Source: Ascaris suum
Lineage: Eukaryota > Nematoda > Chromadorea > Rhabditida > Ascarididae
NCBI GenBank assembly: GCA_013433145.1
Contig: CM024178.1
Coordinates: forward strand, 8,975,260 to 9,039,259
DNA length: 64,000 nucleotides
Direction: 5' to 3'
Position numbers and translations under genes: made by a program. Below are positions 51,601-63,097 of this stretch, one piece after another. Numbering within the stretch: the first letter of the stretch is position 1; each line of letters opens with the position of its first letter. Below the pieces are notes generated by a model. The model was not told where the DNA came from. It did no database searches and saw only the letters and a list, made by a program, of their open reading frames with translations.

Positions 51601-54183
51601 ATCAACTCTCAATCTTACTGAATAAGAATCCAGCACCAATCTAAGACTCCCTTTCCATTTCAAGGATAACAACATATAACAGCCCCCTTCTAAACAGAAA
51701 AGAAAAAAGAACAAATAGCACTACAATCGGATATCAATTCCCTCATTATCATCAAACTCTCAATTATAAAATATCAACTCTCATCATAACTCCCTCTTTC
51801 AAATCAACATATATAAACCAAACATGAGTTATGACTTATTCGTTCGAAAAAAATTTGCATAAAAAGAACGAAAAAAGATTCAAAATCATGGAAGTAATAA
51901 TTTTAAAAAAAAAGACTAAGAAAAAAAAACAAGTCTTACAGGATCTCTATGTTCCGAAAGCGATTTGTCAAACCATGTGATAGCATCTTTTAATTGATCG
52001 AGTTTCAAATATGCATTTCCAATACGGGTCAGTGCTCTGAAATCCTCTCAAATCGAATTATTCAATAAAATAATGCAACATGCAAATAAGTCTATAATCT
52101 ACTATAGGCGGAGTCAAGATCAATCTAAACAAATTCCATTCAAAAATAAATAGAGATTATTAATATGCCCATGGATCCGGGAATTCAAATAACCCATACA
52201 ACTAGGAACCGAATGAAAGTAAAAAAAGAAAATTAGACGCATAAATATTTCGATCTAATAGAATTCAATCCTCATTCAGCGGCAATGAACACGCCAGCAT
52301 CACATCAACAATTAAAACAACAAAGTATACTGAAGCGTTCACGTCATCAAATAGTACTTCCCTCATCATTTCCCAACTCGGGAATACCTTTCCCAAAATA
52401 ATTCCTCCACAGATCTCAAATCAAAGCAATACAGTGCTCCCCGTGCAATTTTATTTCTATTAGGAAGGCGCTACATACAACCCAATGAACGGTTTTTGTT
52501 ATCAGCCAATACGAAGATCACTGGATCAGAAAGTATTTTCAGAGATCCCCAAATGATGTCACTACTATATGCAACATCCTTAAATAACAAAGAATGAAAA
52601 TCGCATCAAACTATAACGCAATACACCTAGTGATACATATGTAATGCAATACATCTATAAGTCTATTAACAAATCGAGCGACAAGAAATGCAAAAACCCG
52701 AAAGGGAGAGAAATTTATGGCGTCATATAGTCTCGAAAATGACGTTTAATAGAGTAATACTGATCACATTTGAAAATGATTTAAAAAAGAATTGCAAAAA
52801 ATTGCGCATCGCATTGAAAATATTTTAACTTACGCCTTTTTATTTATTAATTAAAAATTCTCCACGCATTTTTATTAATTACTACTGGCAAACTGTTGGT
52901 ACTAGATACTATTACTCTCCGAATTTCCAAATATTCCTCCCAAATTCTTTAACAGCTCACAAAAATTCCCCAAAAAAACGCTTAAATGCCTAATTAAATT
53001 CACTACTAAAATAAATGCTATACGACGAACTTGGCAATGAGTGTATATTCGGCTCTCTGTTCACGACCCACATCGACCGCCTTCTTGCATAATTCAATAC
53101 AATCTTCGTATTTCTGTTGTTCAAATAATACCGCTGCAATAAAAACACATCGCCATACACTGACCAATAAATAAAGCAAGAAAATATTCGCAACATCACT
53201 GATGAAAGAATAGATAGATAACCTTCAATAATAGTGAAAACCAACCATCCATTAATGCCCCCTCCCTCCCACCCTAACTTACCCGAAATTATCTGTTTTA
53301 ACTGCTTATTTAACATCTTTAATAGTGGAATAAATCCCTAACTAATGGGAATTATTTTACCCAATCCATAGATTTTCCCTTTTAATCCTTATTTTCTGTA
53401 CTCAGTGGTAAGATAAATCCTTTTAATTAATAAGAACTGTTTTGTACATGGACATGAAAACGAGAAAGAAATAGAATTAAGCATTTATATATGATAAATA
53501 TTAACTAACCAGCCTTATTCGAATAGAACGTAATATTTGTTGGGTCCAATTCGATCGCCTTATCATAATGACTAATCGCCGCCTCGAAATCCTTCCTCTT
53601 ATAGGCTGTATTGCCTAATTCCTTCTCCTTCAGAGCCTATAATTTGTGAATAGATTTTAGAATATTTGAATATTATTTATTTTTAAGTAATTTGATAATC
53701 AAGAAAAAAAAACATAAGAACTATGCTGCATTACTATAAGCTGAATAACAAACGCTTTAAGCGATTTCCAATTCGCCAAAAAAATGCACAAATCAACGGA
53801 GAACGGATCTTTCGATGATACGTAAAAACTCACATTTATATTCCAATGTATATATGCTTGAATGCAGCTAAATTATTCCACTTTGCCTGCTTAAACTTGA
53901 AACATATGTCGTTTAAAAGCGAAAAAAAAACCGTGCGGCGGAATTCGAAAGATCAACGCCGACCCTCGGCTAATCGATGGATCATCAGTTGAATACTCAA
54001 AATATTACGCAATAAAGAACTGTCAACTAAATGTTCTCTATTCGTTTAGCGCAGTTATAAAATATTTCACTCATCATCACCAGCAAAAAAAAAAGAGTGA
54101 AAACGATTTTCAATTCAACTCGAGTTGCATCATAAGGCATAAAATAATCAAACAAAAATGTGATATTCTACCTCGCTGGCCAT
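48615..54183 (-). CDS. sti-1: STI1/HOP Hsp70-Hsp90 co-chaperone, short nematode form
   Basis: Cytosolic adaptor that binds the C-terminal EEVD tails of Hsp90 and Hsp70 through TPR domains. Minus-strand exons: 54183-54172, 53636-53510, 53133-53031, 52036-51940, 51110-50990, 50246-50085, 49634-49427 and 48747-48615. They total 963 nt, 320 residues. TPR2A spans about 5-115 and starts [17 protein letters not shown], with clamp residues Lys and Asn in place; RIGNAYLKL is a later helix. A charged linker with [18 protein letters not shown] follows (117-136). TPR2B (about 140-250) contains [18 protein letters not shown] and [19 protein letters not shown]. The DP2 domain (about 258-320) contains [20 protein letters not shown] and ends REAGIIQMR. 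The N-terminal TPR1-DP1 half of human HOP is absent, as I recall for C. elegans STI-1 (320 residues). The first exon holds only four codons (MASE). Identification is secure. Confidence 0.95.
49837..49960 (-). repeat. Dispersed repeat, copy C (sti-1 intron, partial)
   Basis: Reverse-complemented, about 120 bp match the distal half of copy A: CTGCTGG-C, TAGGA-GGAGCTAA, CTRGTCGGARCCC and ACCGA-CGCGCAATAA. It lies in the intron between exons 6 and 7 of sti-1. Flanks are AT-rich intron. Confidence 0.6.
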
Positions 54184-54200
54184 CACTCGTCTTCGCTATA

Positions 54201-54211
54201 CTGAATGAAAA
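54201..54211 (-). other. Probable trans-splice acceptor of sti-1
   Basis: On the minus strand TTTTCATTCAG ends 17 nt upstream of the ATG at 54183. No coding exon precedes it. It fits the nematode SL acceptor pattern. Confidence 0.5.
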
Positions 54212-56724
54212 TCGACGATGTGTCTAAAAGAGAAATAAATTAACGGTCCAATATACCTGATATATTATGAAAAGTTATGCGACCCGTGAGGATAACTTAG
54301 CGATTCAACGCTAGTCAAAAATAAATCAAATAAGAAAAAATCAACAATTAAATCAGAATTAATGACACAGAACTTCAGATAGAAAAAAAAATTTCATTTA
54401 CTCGATATTTGATGGAGTGCTATCAACTTCAAATAATCGAAGCTAAATGAGCAAAAATAATCGAGATTTCAAATGAAAACGAAGTGCCACTTCAAGCACG
54501 CATCACTATTCGTTTATTTTCGCTCTTCTCCTCGTTGAATTTATAGAGTTTTGTATGATCAAAATTTCGAGTCAAAAATTTTACACTCATTAATTAATAC
54601 CATTGATTTGTCAATCATTTAGTATTTCTTCGATAAAAATTGAGTTTTTTTTCTTGAAATTTTAAAACAATAATATCGAAAGAAAAATGGATATTAGTAA
54701 CCAATAAAGCTGTTTTAAGAGGCTTAAAAGCTCTAAGTTTGCAGAGCAATTTTTTTTAAAGGCCATTTTTGCTAGTTTAGAACGCGTGTAGTTATTAAAA
54801 AGTTTAGATTCTCAATTGGGATTATTTACCATCCGATTACATAAACCAACTTTTGAAAGTGTGACTAGTTGGTGCTGAAGGCCGACCTCCGATATCAGCC
54901 CATACCCCCTACCTCCTCCCTCCCCCCCCCCCCCCTTCCCAGTACCCCTCCACGAATGAGGATTTCTCTATATTATTTGCTGGATGTCACAATTCAGTTC
55001 ACAAAGCTGCACGAGGTGAACTTCTGAATGAAATAATGCCATGAATATAGATTGATGCCTATAAGCAGTTCCAACTCGATAATAATGACTCTCCGAATAA
55101 ACGCCAAGCAAAACGACTGCTCTGAAACTGAAACAAACAAATGAATGGAATCGACTCATTGAATCTACCTACTACGAAATCAAAAATTTTGCATAACAAG
55201 TACTGAACCAATGCAGAATATTTCCTCACTCAACAACTACCGAAATTTGAATAATTCCAAAAACAAGGAAAATATTTACATGGCAAAGAAAACAGTGCAA
55301 ATAGTTTGAAGAAGAACGAAGCCATCATATAACTGAGGAAAAATATGAACCCTGTGTACCCCCACCCCATAGCCCCCCCCCCCCGGCATCGCTAGTGGTA
55401 CCAACACAACCGCTGAAACTCAAATCTATCCCACTGACCGCAGTGGAAACTATCAAAACCGCAACATTAATATCAATGTTCTCTGCAAATGGAGTTTTCC
55501 AGAGTTTTCCAGCCAAAAAGTTCGAATTATTCGTTTCAGTATTCAGTTTTCAAATGATATAGCACTATATATTCCGGCATACTGTAGAGTAAAAATGTCA
55601 GAGCTGCGATAGGCGTGTTCATCAAACGCCATGCTCCGGAGTTGGCTCCACCCCGGTTGCAAATATCGGACTCCATTGTTTCCCTTATCTTTGATGTTCT
55701 TGGTGCTCCGTTTAGCTATGGTAGTCTTGCTTCTGTCAGGCTTTAAACGAGATCCTTTGCTTTTGCTGCTTCCGCAATGTTTTTTGGCGTTATGACGAAG
55801 CTATATCCATGCGCGTATCTGTCTGTCTACTGGTCGGTCTGTCTGTTTGTCTGTCTATCTGTCTGTTTATATGCCAACTTAAGCGACAAAAAATGCCAAC
55901 CGAGCGAAAAATCGATAAATTTAATGCGCATCATATTTTTATATTCAAATTTCTTTCTGATCCATCGATTACCTTTTGCATCAGTTATGGGTTGGTTGTC
56001 ATCGAATACGCCGACTATACATTATTGACATAATAAGTGTTAACAGAGTGTTAACAGCTTATAAATGACGTCAATTAATGTTGTATGTAAGGAGGTTATA
56101 CTTTAAATCACGGACTGAAGAGTAGTGGTACATGACTTTATCGTTTGCTCTTTGTTAGAATCTCTCTGAGGTATTATTCTGGCTATCCCACGAAAATAGG
56201 CAAAGGTACCCCTCTTGGCTACCTGAGAATTTGTTCCCGATAATATAGGATCAATTAGTCGGGGAAATTTGCACGAACGCATAGTATGATATGAACTGCA
56301 AATGATTTAGAAGCGATTTTGAAGCATTTGGGTAATGAAAGAAATATTCACATACATCTATCCACACAGATATTATATACGTACCTATATCCACATAAAT
56401 ATAATTATATACTTACCTATGTCCATATAAATATACAATGCACTATAAAGTACACGTATTAAAGAGATATACTAGTAATGAATAAAAAAACTACTAGTTG
56501 TAATAAAAGCAAAAATGATGATGGTTATTCGATAGAAAACAAAAAAACAATAAATTGAGTAGGTGTAAAATAAAGAGAGCAATACCTGTGGACGAATAGG
56601 ACGAATCTAAAGAATTATACCTACCTGGTTGAGTATATCAAATTTGTTAGGTGTTCATGCCACAAAACGATAAGACCGTATATATTAAATGCTGTTTACC
56701 TTGAGTTTAATTCATTCAAATATA
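54212..56724. other. Divergent intergenic region between sti-1 and the BMP gene
   Basis: 2.5 kb of shared upstream DNA. It contains a poly(C) tract near 54917-54935 and another near 55372-55384. A GC-richer block lies at 55590-55760 (possible diverged repeat), and a (GTCT)n-type tract at 55818-55870. Nothing in it supports a gene. Confidence 0.55.
55818..55870. repeat. (GTCT)n tetranucleotide repeat, imperfect
   Basis: About a dozen GTCT/GTTT units in the sti-1/BMP divergent region. The repeat makes short Val-Cys-Leu-Ser frames that are not genes. Confidence 0.9.
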
Positions 56725-56737
56725 TTCTTCGTTGCAG
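56725..56737 (+). other. Probable trans-splice acceptor of the BMP gene
   Basis: TTCTTCGTTGCAG ends 13 nt upstream of the ATG at 56751. It is a strong acceptor with no earlier coding exon in view. Confidence 0.5.
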
Positions 56738-56750
56738 ATCTCTCATACAA

Positions 56751-59700
56751 ATGCACTTGCAAAATATTTTTATTTTCTTCTCGTCAATTTTTTCGATTGT
56801 ATGGTCATATACGGCAACCGGTTTTTATGTCGATAACGAAGATGCACAATCTATACCACTTCCGGTTAATCAGTAGGTTTATTATTACCACATTTTTTTC
56901 CTATCAATTTCTAAGTAAGCAAATGTTTTCAAATAATTTCGCCGCTTCTTATAGTATTTGAGATAATTTCCCATCGTAATCAACATTTAATGCCCCAGGG
57001 GTAATGCTTAATAACTAAGCAACATAGCACAAAAGCATATTCCAAAGTAAATTCCATGAGTTTTTTTTTAAAAATATTTCTAACCATTTATACAGCGCTC
57101 TATTTATCGTATTTGCGCTGTTATAATTTTTGAAAAATTTGAATCATTGCCAAAAAAAAAATTTTTTTTTTCACTATAGGTTTATTCGTGAATATATTTT
57201 CATTTGTGATTTACTCTATTATAAACTAATTGAAGAGATAATTTCCTCTATAAGATATTAAGACCTTTATATGGAAATATTGAAATAGCCCGAAGTTATT
57301 AGTTGATTTTTATTTTTAGGAAAGGTGGTGCACGTTTACAATCGAAAATCTTGGAACTTCTTGGTATTGAAGAACCAGTGCCATCAGGCGGTGGTGTAAA
57401 AGATGAACTTGCGTCACGTTTTATGGCCGAACTCTATCGTAATTTAGAGCAAGATGTCGAACTCAATCCTGCCTACAAGTATTAGCAATATTTTTTCTCG
57501 TTTTTTTTTTTTCTTTTGTAACTAAAATTAAAAAAAGTTTTTTTTTCTGCAGTAATTTTTTTCAATTTCATCAATAATTAATTAAATTTAGGTCGAAAAG
57601 AATTTATTGAGGAAATGCGTTAAATTCCTATTGGAATAGCTGATTTATATATTTATTTCGGAGTAAACTATAGATTTTTTTTTTTTTTTGAAACTATAGA
57701 AGAGAAATTTTTTTGAAACTTTTTAAAACTTTTTCCCAAGTAAGCTATAGATATACTTCTTTTTTTTTAAATTTAAATAAAAAATCATTGCAAATTGTAA
57801 ATGAGAATAAATTTAAGTAATAACATTTTCTTTTAAATGAAAATTAAAATAAATTTGAAGCAAGATCGCCAAATGTAGCGTCTTGTTTTCCTCATTTTTT
57901 TGGAGCTCTAGATATCTGGAAAGTGGCCAATCGATTTCGGCAGCCGAACGAAAGGCTATCGAATTGGGTGAAGCGGATACGATCGTCTCTTTCCTTCCTC
58001 GTGGTTCGATCTTTCTCAAAAGATATTAGAGAAAGTCTATTAAAAAAATTTTATGGTACCATCGACTCAGACATTTTATTTTTAGTTCATGGCATTCTTT
58101 TAACAGTTCTATCAAGTAATTGGTGCATATAAGTAAGTATGGGAGATGGGGGAGGGGGGGAGGTGTTTTAATTCTTATCATTCCTTTGTGGTATGATCTC
58201 CCCGTCAATAGGATCGCCGAATTGATGTTTATCCATGTCCACTATCCGATCGGTTAAAGTTTTCTATAGAGTCCGTTCTGTACTACTCTAATGTTGATGC
58301 CATCTGGTTACCATAGGCGTAGTACTCATCATTTCTAGAATCCTGAAATTATTTAGTGACACGTTTATTAGCGTTTTATACAGAGGTGAGCAAGGGAGCT
58401 GGTACAAGAAGTGAATTCCTTCTACCTTCTTACCTCGATTTTTCTTCGCCGCAGGCCTTTCAGGTGGGTGTTTGCTTGTCCAAAAGACCATTAAAATAAG
58501 TTTTTTTTTTAAATGATGCTTTTAAATGAGTAAATGGACTTCTATATAAATCCCTTCAATGAGATGGAGCGCGACTAAAGAAGTCATTCTCGATTAAAAC
58601 ACCATCTATGAAGCTTCAGGATTCATGATTTGGTACCTTGATTGAGAGTAGCTTCTATTCTAATTTTCGCCTCGTTCCAACATAGCTTACTGTTCATTGA
58701 GGCCATTCATATGCAAATCAATATGATATATTTTTGCCCATATGATATATCGATATGTTACCCATAAGTAGCTTCTAGCCCAAATTTGCCTATTTTTTTG
58801 CCTTAAAAAAATTTTTTTTTTCGGATGGTACACCAGATATGGATTATGGTACACGATTGCGTTTTGATTTGGATGATATTCAACGAGGAAGCCGCCTTCT
58901 ACATGCGGAACTACGAGTTTCGTTTAATAGCCCGTTGAAACCAGCCCGATTGACTGCATTTATTCCAACAAATCGGTGAATTTTTTTCGTTTATTTATTT
59001 ATTTATTTGCACAATTCTTTTTATTAATAGTGAAGTTTAATGATGCGTGAGTGATACCACACTAGTTTCAAGAGTAATGCTTTACTGTTATTACTACCAA
59101 AATTACTGCCATAAGGTTTAATATTACTCTTACATTTAGAGGCTTTATCTAATGGAGTTATAAATTCAACTTTTTTTTGGCTTGAAGAAGAATGAAATAA
59201 AGCGCAAGTGAAAAGTCTCGAATAAATTTTTATTTTCAAGCGAGTCGGAACGGATCGGTTCAGCGGAATGGTTAACTAGCGGAAGTGGGCACTTTGTTTT
59301 TAACATCACTGAAGCATTGCTGCGATGGACACGCAATCCGGCATTCGTACCCGCAATTACACTTTTTGCTTTAACTCCACGAGGTTTGCATCACGAATTC
59401 GATTGCTATGCACTATTCAGAGGGATTTTAAAGGACGAAATAATGGTTGGGGATGGGGATTTGTACATTTTGATATTGATGATTATAAATGTGTTTTCCA
59501 AATAATTGCAATATTATATTTAAATTTATTATAGAATTTATGATATTGTAAAATGTTTTTTTTTAAATTTTAGATTTAAGAAGTGGGAGAAGGGGGGGGG
59601 GGGGGTGAATGTGAGCTAAAACTTTAAGCCGAATGATATCGTCAAAGTGCTGCCTTGAATTTATTTCATCTATCTTGGCTGTTTGATGAAAAGAAAAGGG

Positions 59701-62700
59701 AACAGGTAAGGAGCTTTTGTTGGTGGTGGGGGGAGGGGGGGGGACAGGTAAAGATCTTCCAATTAAATCCGCTTTTGTTTTAAAGTTTGATTTAATTTCA
59801 AGTTTAATTGTTCTAATAAAAAATTCTTTTTTTATGTGAGAAACGTTCATTGGATAGTTATGGGGTATGGCACAGTTTTGCAATCGCTTCATTTGTGGAT
59901 AAGAACGGTCATGGTCGTGATCGAGTGAAACGTGATGCGAGCTCTGAGGCTAGCACTGCCTTCGACGACTACGCTTACGGATTTTCGGCAAGACCTGACC
60001 CTCTTAGACAGTCGGGTGAGTTTAGTTCTTTTTTTTAAATTTTCTTTTAGTGATTTGGTCACTGGGATTTATTTAATTATTTACCAAGGCATCAAAGATC
60101 AAATTTTAATGAGTTAACGAAAGTAATCTTGTCACATGGTTGTTTTTCAAATTGTCGATTTGCATAATTTCATAGTGAATTTGCAGCAATAGTTTTGTTT
60201 GCTTTTAGTATGTTTTTTTTTTGGTTCCTTTCACTTTAATAGTATTTAAAATCAAAAAGAGATGTTTTGCTAATAAGAATTCTTGGTGCCACCCGGGTTG
60301 GTTTGATTATTGGTACCACCCGGGCTGGTATGATTCTTGGTACCACCTGGGTTGGTATGATTCTTAGTACCACCTTGGTCGGTATGATTTTTGGTACCAC
60401 CTGGGTTGGTATGATTCTTAGTACCACCTTGGTCGGTATGATTTTTGGTACCACCTGGGTTGGTATGATTCTTAGTACCACCTTGGTCGGTATGATTTTT
60501 GGTACCACCTGGGTTGGTATTAGTATTCTTAGTACCACCTTGGTCGGTATGATTTTTGGTACCACCTGGGTTGGTATGATTCTTAGTACCACCTTGGTCG
60601 GTATGATTTTTGGTACCACCTGGGTTGGTATGATTCTTAGTACCACCTTGGTCGGTATGATTTTTGGTACCACCTGGGTTGGTATGATTCTTAGTACCAC
60701 CTTGGTCGGTATGATTTTTGGTACCACCTGGGTTGGTATGATTCTTAGTACCACCTTGGTCGGTATGATTTTTGGTACCACCTGGGTTGGTATGATTCTT
60801 AGTACCACCTTGGTCGGTATGATTTTTGGTACCACCTGGGTTGGTATGATTCTTAGTACCACCTTGGTCGGTATGATTTTTGGTACCACCTGGGTTGGTA
60901 TGATTCTTAGTACCACCTTGGTCGGTATGATTCTTGATACCACCTGGGTTGGTATGATTCTTAGTACCACCTGGGTTGGTATGTCTCGTTTGCGATTGTT
61001 TTCGTCAAGAACTATAACCACTGAATGTGCTTGTTAAATAAGAGTCATCGACTTGCAGCTTACAACAAGGGTTGTCGTCGACGAACGCTTTATGTTGATT
61101 TCAAGGATCTTGGATGGCAGGTTAATTGTTACCCTATTTTTACATTGGGGGGGGGGGGAGCAGAAATGTAACGAAAGGTGGCTAACGCTGCTACAAAGTG
61201 CTTTTTTTCTGCCAGTATTAAGTCGGGGTGCATGGTCGTTGATTGTCGTTTATATTTGCCTAAATTAAATGTTTCTTTTTTTTTAAACTGTGGTTCTAGA
61301 TATATTTCAAAGATTTATGCCTTCGACATTAGTTTATATGGCACGTGGATTTTATGACGCCTTGACAAAGGTATGGCTAGGAGGGAAGAGGGAGGCGAGA
61401 ACAATGTGAGGGGGGGGGGGATGGAGAAAAAGAACTAGTAGTTTGTGCTCTCATTGTAATTGAAGACTTCTTTTATGCAGTATAAAGGAGATATTTTCTT
61501 CTATTTTGTGCAATGCATTTATTTTATTTATAGGATTGGGTAATAGCACCGGATGGCTATCACGCTTATTATTGCGATGGATATTGTTCATTCCCTTTGA
61601 ATAATCATATGAATGCAACAAATCACGCTATTGTGCAAACGCTTGTACATTTAATTGATCCGACAAGGTACGTTTTGATTTCATTTGATTTAATTATCTA
61701 CCGGAAGAGCGATGGGAAGATATTGAGCGCTTTTGAATAGTGTTTTTGTAAGCTTAGACTGATTTATTTAATCTTATTTTATTTATTTCAATATTTGAAA
61801 GTGAGAAAAAGATTAAAGAATATATGAAGGTGAACACCAAGAAAGCTGAAAACGTTTGCAAAGCTGCAATTCAGGTGAATGGACATTTAATACGCATGAG
61901 TAGCAGTAGTGTGTAGATCGAAACGATTCATCGACAGCTTAAAAGCTGAAGGAATGAGTGCATTAACGATATCGGTGGGAAGCAGATTCTAGACCCGTAC
62001 ACGCGAAGCTGGAAACTGCATAGGACGTTGTCTGTACTGCAACGTCTTTGGATGAGCTGAAGCTGATGTGTACGTCGACTACGGGGAGGGAGGGGAAGGC
62101 GAACTGAAATATTTACGACAAGCGGGTGTCGGAATAGTTGAACACAATTTTAAAGCAAAAAATCAAATCCAAGTTAGGGAAGATTTTTAGCTTTGTTGTA
62201 CAATTAGGCTGATATAAACAACGATAAATTTTGCGGAAAACAATGCTGATGAAGTGTTTCCGGACATTCTGTGGCAACCTGGAAAATAAGGAGACCACAC
62301 AGGAGTGCAGTATTCCAAAATGGGTCAGCAATAGGTGATGAAAGCATTTCGGTAATGCTCAATACATTTGTGCCGTAAAGCACGGAGAATAAAAGTTGCA
62401 ATTTTCGATCTTTCGGTAGTAGTGGATCATTACAAACTTCGGTGAAGTTTAGAGCCGATTATAATGTTAAGGTCGTGAACACGATCTATAGTAGAAAGAA
62501 CATCAAGCCTTAGCTTGAGAAAACATTCATGCTTTCTTCTCGGACTCAGAATCATCGAATCTTATCGCTTTCTTCAAAATTGGACGATATTTATAGGGTG
62601 ATGCCAGACGATTAGAATTTCAGGTTTTTTGCAAGTGTTCTTCAACTGTGGCAAGATGGGAGGGGAAGACGGGGTTTTATTTGTCACTTTTTTTTAATTT

Positions 62701-63096
62701 ATGACTTACGTGTATGCATTGGAAGTCGCATTCTTTTTTGTCTGAATTTTTTTTTAAATTGTAACAGCAAGGGGATGACATATGGGTTGGTTGCTATGCA
62801 CGAGATTTCTGCTCAAATGCCAAAAAAGCCTTGCATTTAAAAAGAGCATTCGCGAAAGCAAGGATAGAATAGTATTTCAGTAAAGGAACGTTGATTTAGG
62901 TTGTAAGGTAAGCGTAATAGTCTAGAGGTTATCCTGTGATGGTCGGTTTTAAAGTTGATCTATTTGAAGGACTTCTGAGGCGAAATGTGCACCTTCAGCA
63001 CTACGATCAATGAAGATTTTATTCATCGATAATGCTCAAAATGTGGTATTAAAGCGATATCAGGATATGCAGGTGCGTGAATGTGGATGTCAATAA
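56751..63096 (+). CDS. BMP5-8/60A-class TGF-beta ligand precursor lacking the inter-chain cysteine
   Basis: Secreted morphogen precursor. Exons: 56751-56872, 57320-57478, 57912-58003, 58837-58975, 59241-59445, 59841-60015, 61059-61120, 61534-61667 and 62970-63096. All phases fit; 1215 nt, 404 residues. Residues 1-24 form a signal peptide. The prodomain has [30 protein letters not shown] and a sequon in FNIT. A furin site RDRVKR ends at 270, giving a 134-residue mature chain. The mature part shows [53 protein letters not shown] (with the conserved BMP glycosylation site) and a CGCQ end. Knot cysteines: 303, 332, 336, 369, 401 and 403, spaced as in BMP2/7. The codon before Cys369, normally the Cys of the inter-chain disulfide, is AAA (Lys368). 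Among C. elegans ligands TIG-2, DBL-1 or UNC-129 are candidate counterparts; I cannot choose. Divergent neighbour of sti-1. Confidence 0.88.
60285..60985. repeat. 27-bp minisatellite (54-bp dimer), about 26 units, in a BMP intron
   Basis: Two alternating 27-bp variants, one with GGTATGATTCTTAGTACCAC and one with GGTATGATTTTTGGTACCAC, form 54-bp higher-order units repeated about a dozen times nearly identically. The edges are more diverged and one unit has a short insertion near 60520. The period is a multiple of three, so both strands stay open for over 250 codons (60267-61037 plus, 61021-60236 minus). The array lies in the intron between exons 6 and 7 of the BMP gene and ends about 75 bp before exon 7. 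Confidence 0.95.
61860..62640. other. Non-AT-rich block inside the last BMP intron, origin unknown
   Basis: The last intron (61668-62969, 1.3 kb) contains about 0.8 kb of higher-complexity, less AT-rich sequence than other introns. There are short frames on both strands (for example minus 62401-62204) but no splice-compatible exon and no recognised motif. It may be a diverged inserted repeat. Confidence 0.3.
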
Positions 63097-63097
63097 A
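63092..63097 (+). terminator. AATAAA overlapping the BMP stop codon
   Basis: The last codons read TGT CAA TAA A, so the hexamer AATAAA contains the TAA stop. A functional poly(A) signal here would leave only about 10-20 nt of 3'UTR. The hexamer may be fortuitous; others occur around 63432-63440. Confidence 0.3.

Noticed and set aside
60236..61037. Two overlapping frames of 256 and 261 codons on opposite strands
   Set aside because: Both are translations of the 27-bp minisatellite (period divisible by three) inside a BMP intron with well-supported flanking exons.
61303..61370. Possible extra BMP exon (acceptor after TTCTAG, donor at 61371) containing IYFKDL-like coding
   Set aside because: Entered in the phase left by exon 7 it hits TAG after ten codons. 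Exons 7 and 8 already join in phase and give an intact LGWQ-DWVIAP motif.
61801..61875. Lys/Glu-rich open stretch ([19 protein letters not shown]) with AG before and GTGAAT after
   Set aside because: It could enter in the phase left by BMP exon 8 but exits in phase 0, while the last exon needs phase 2. Nothing comparable exists in BMP mature domains.
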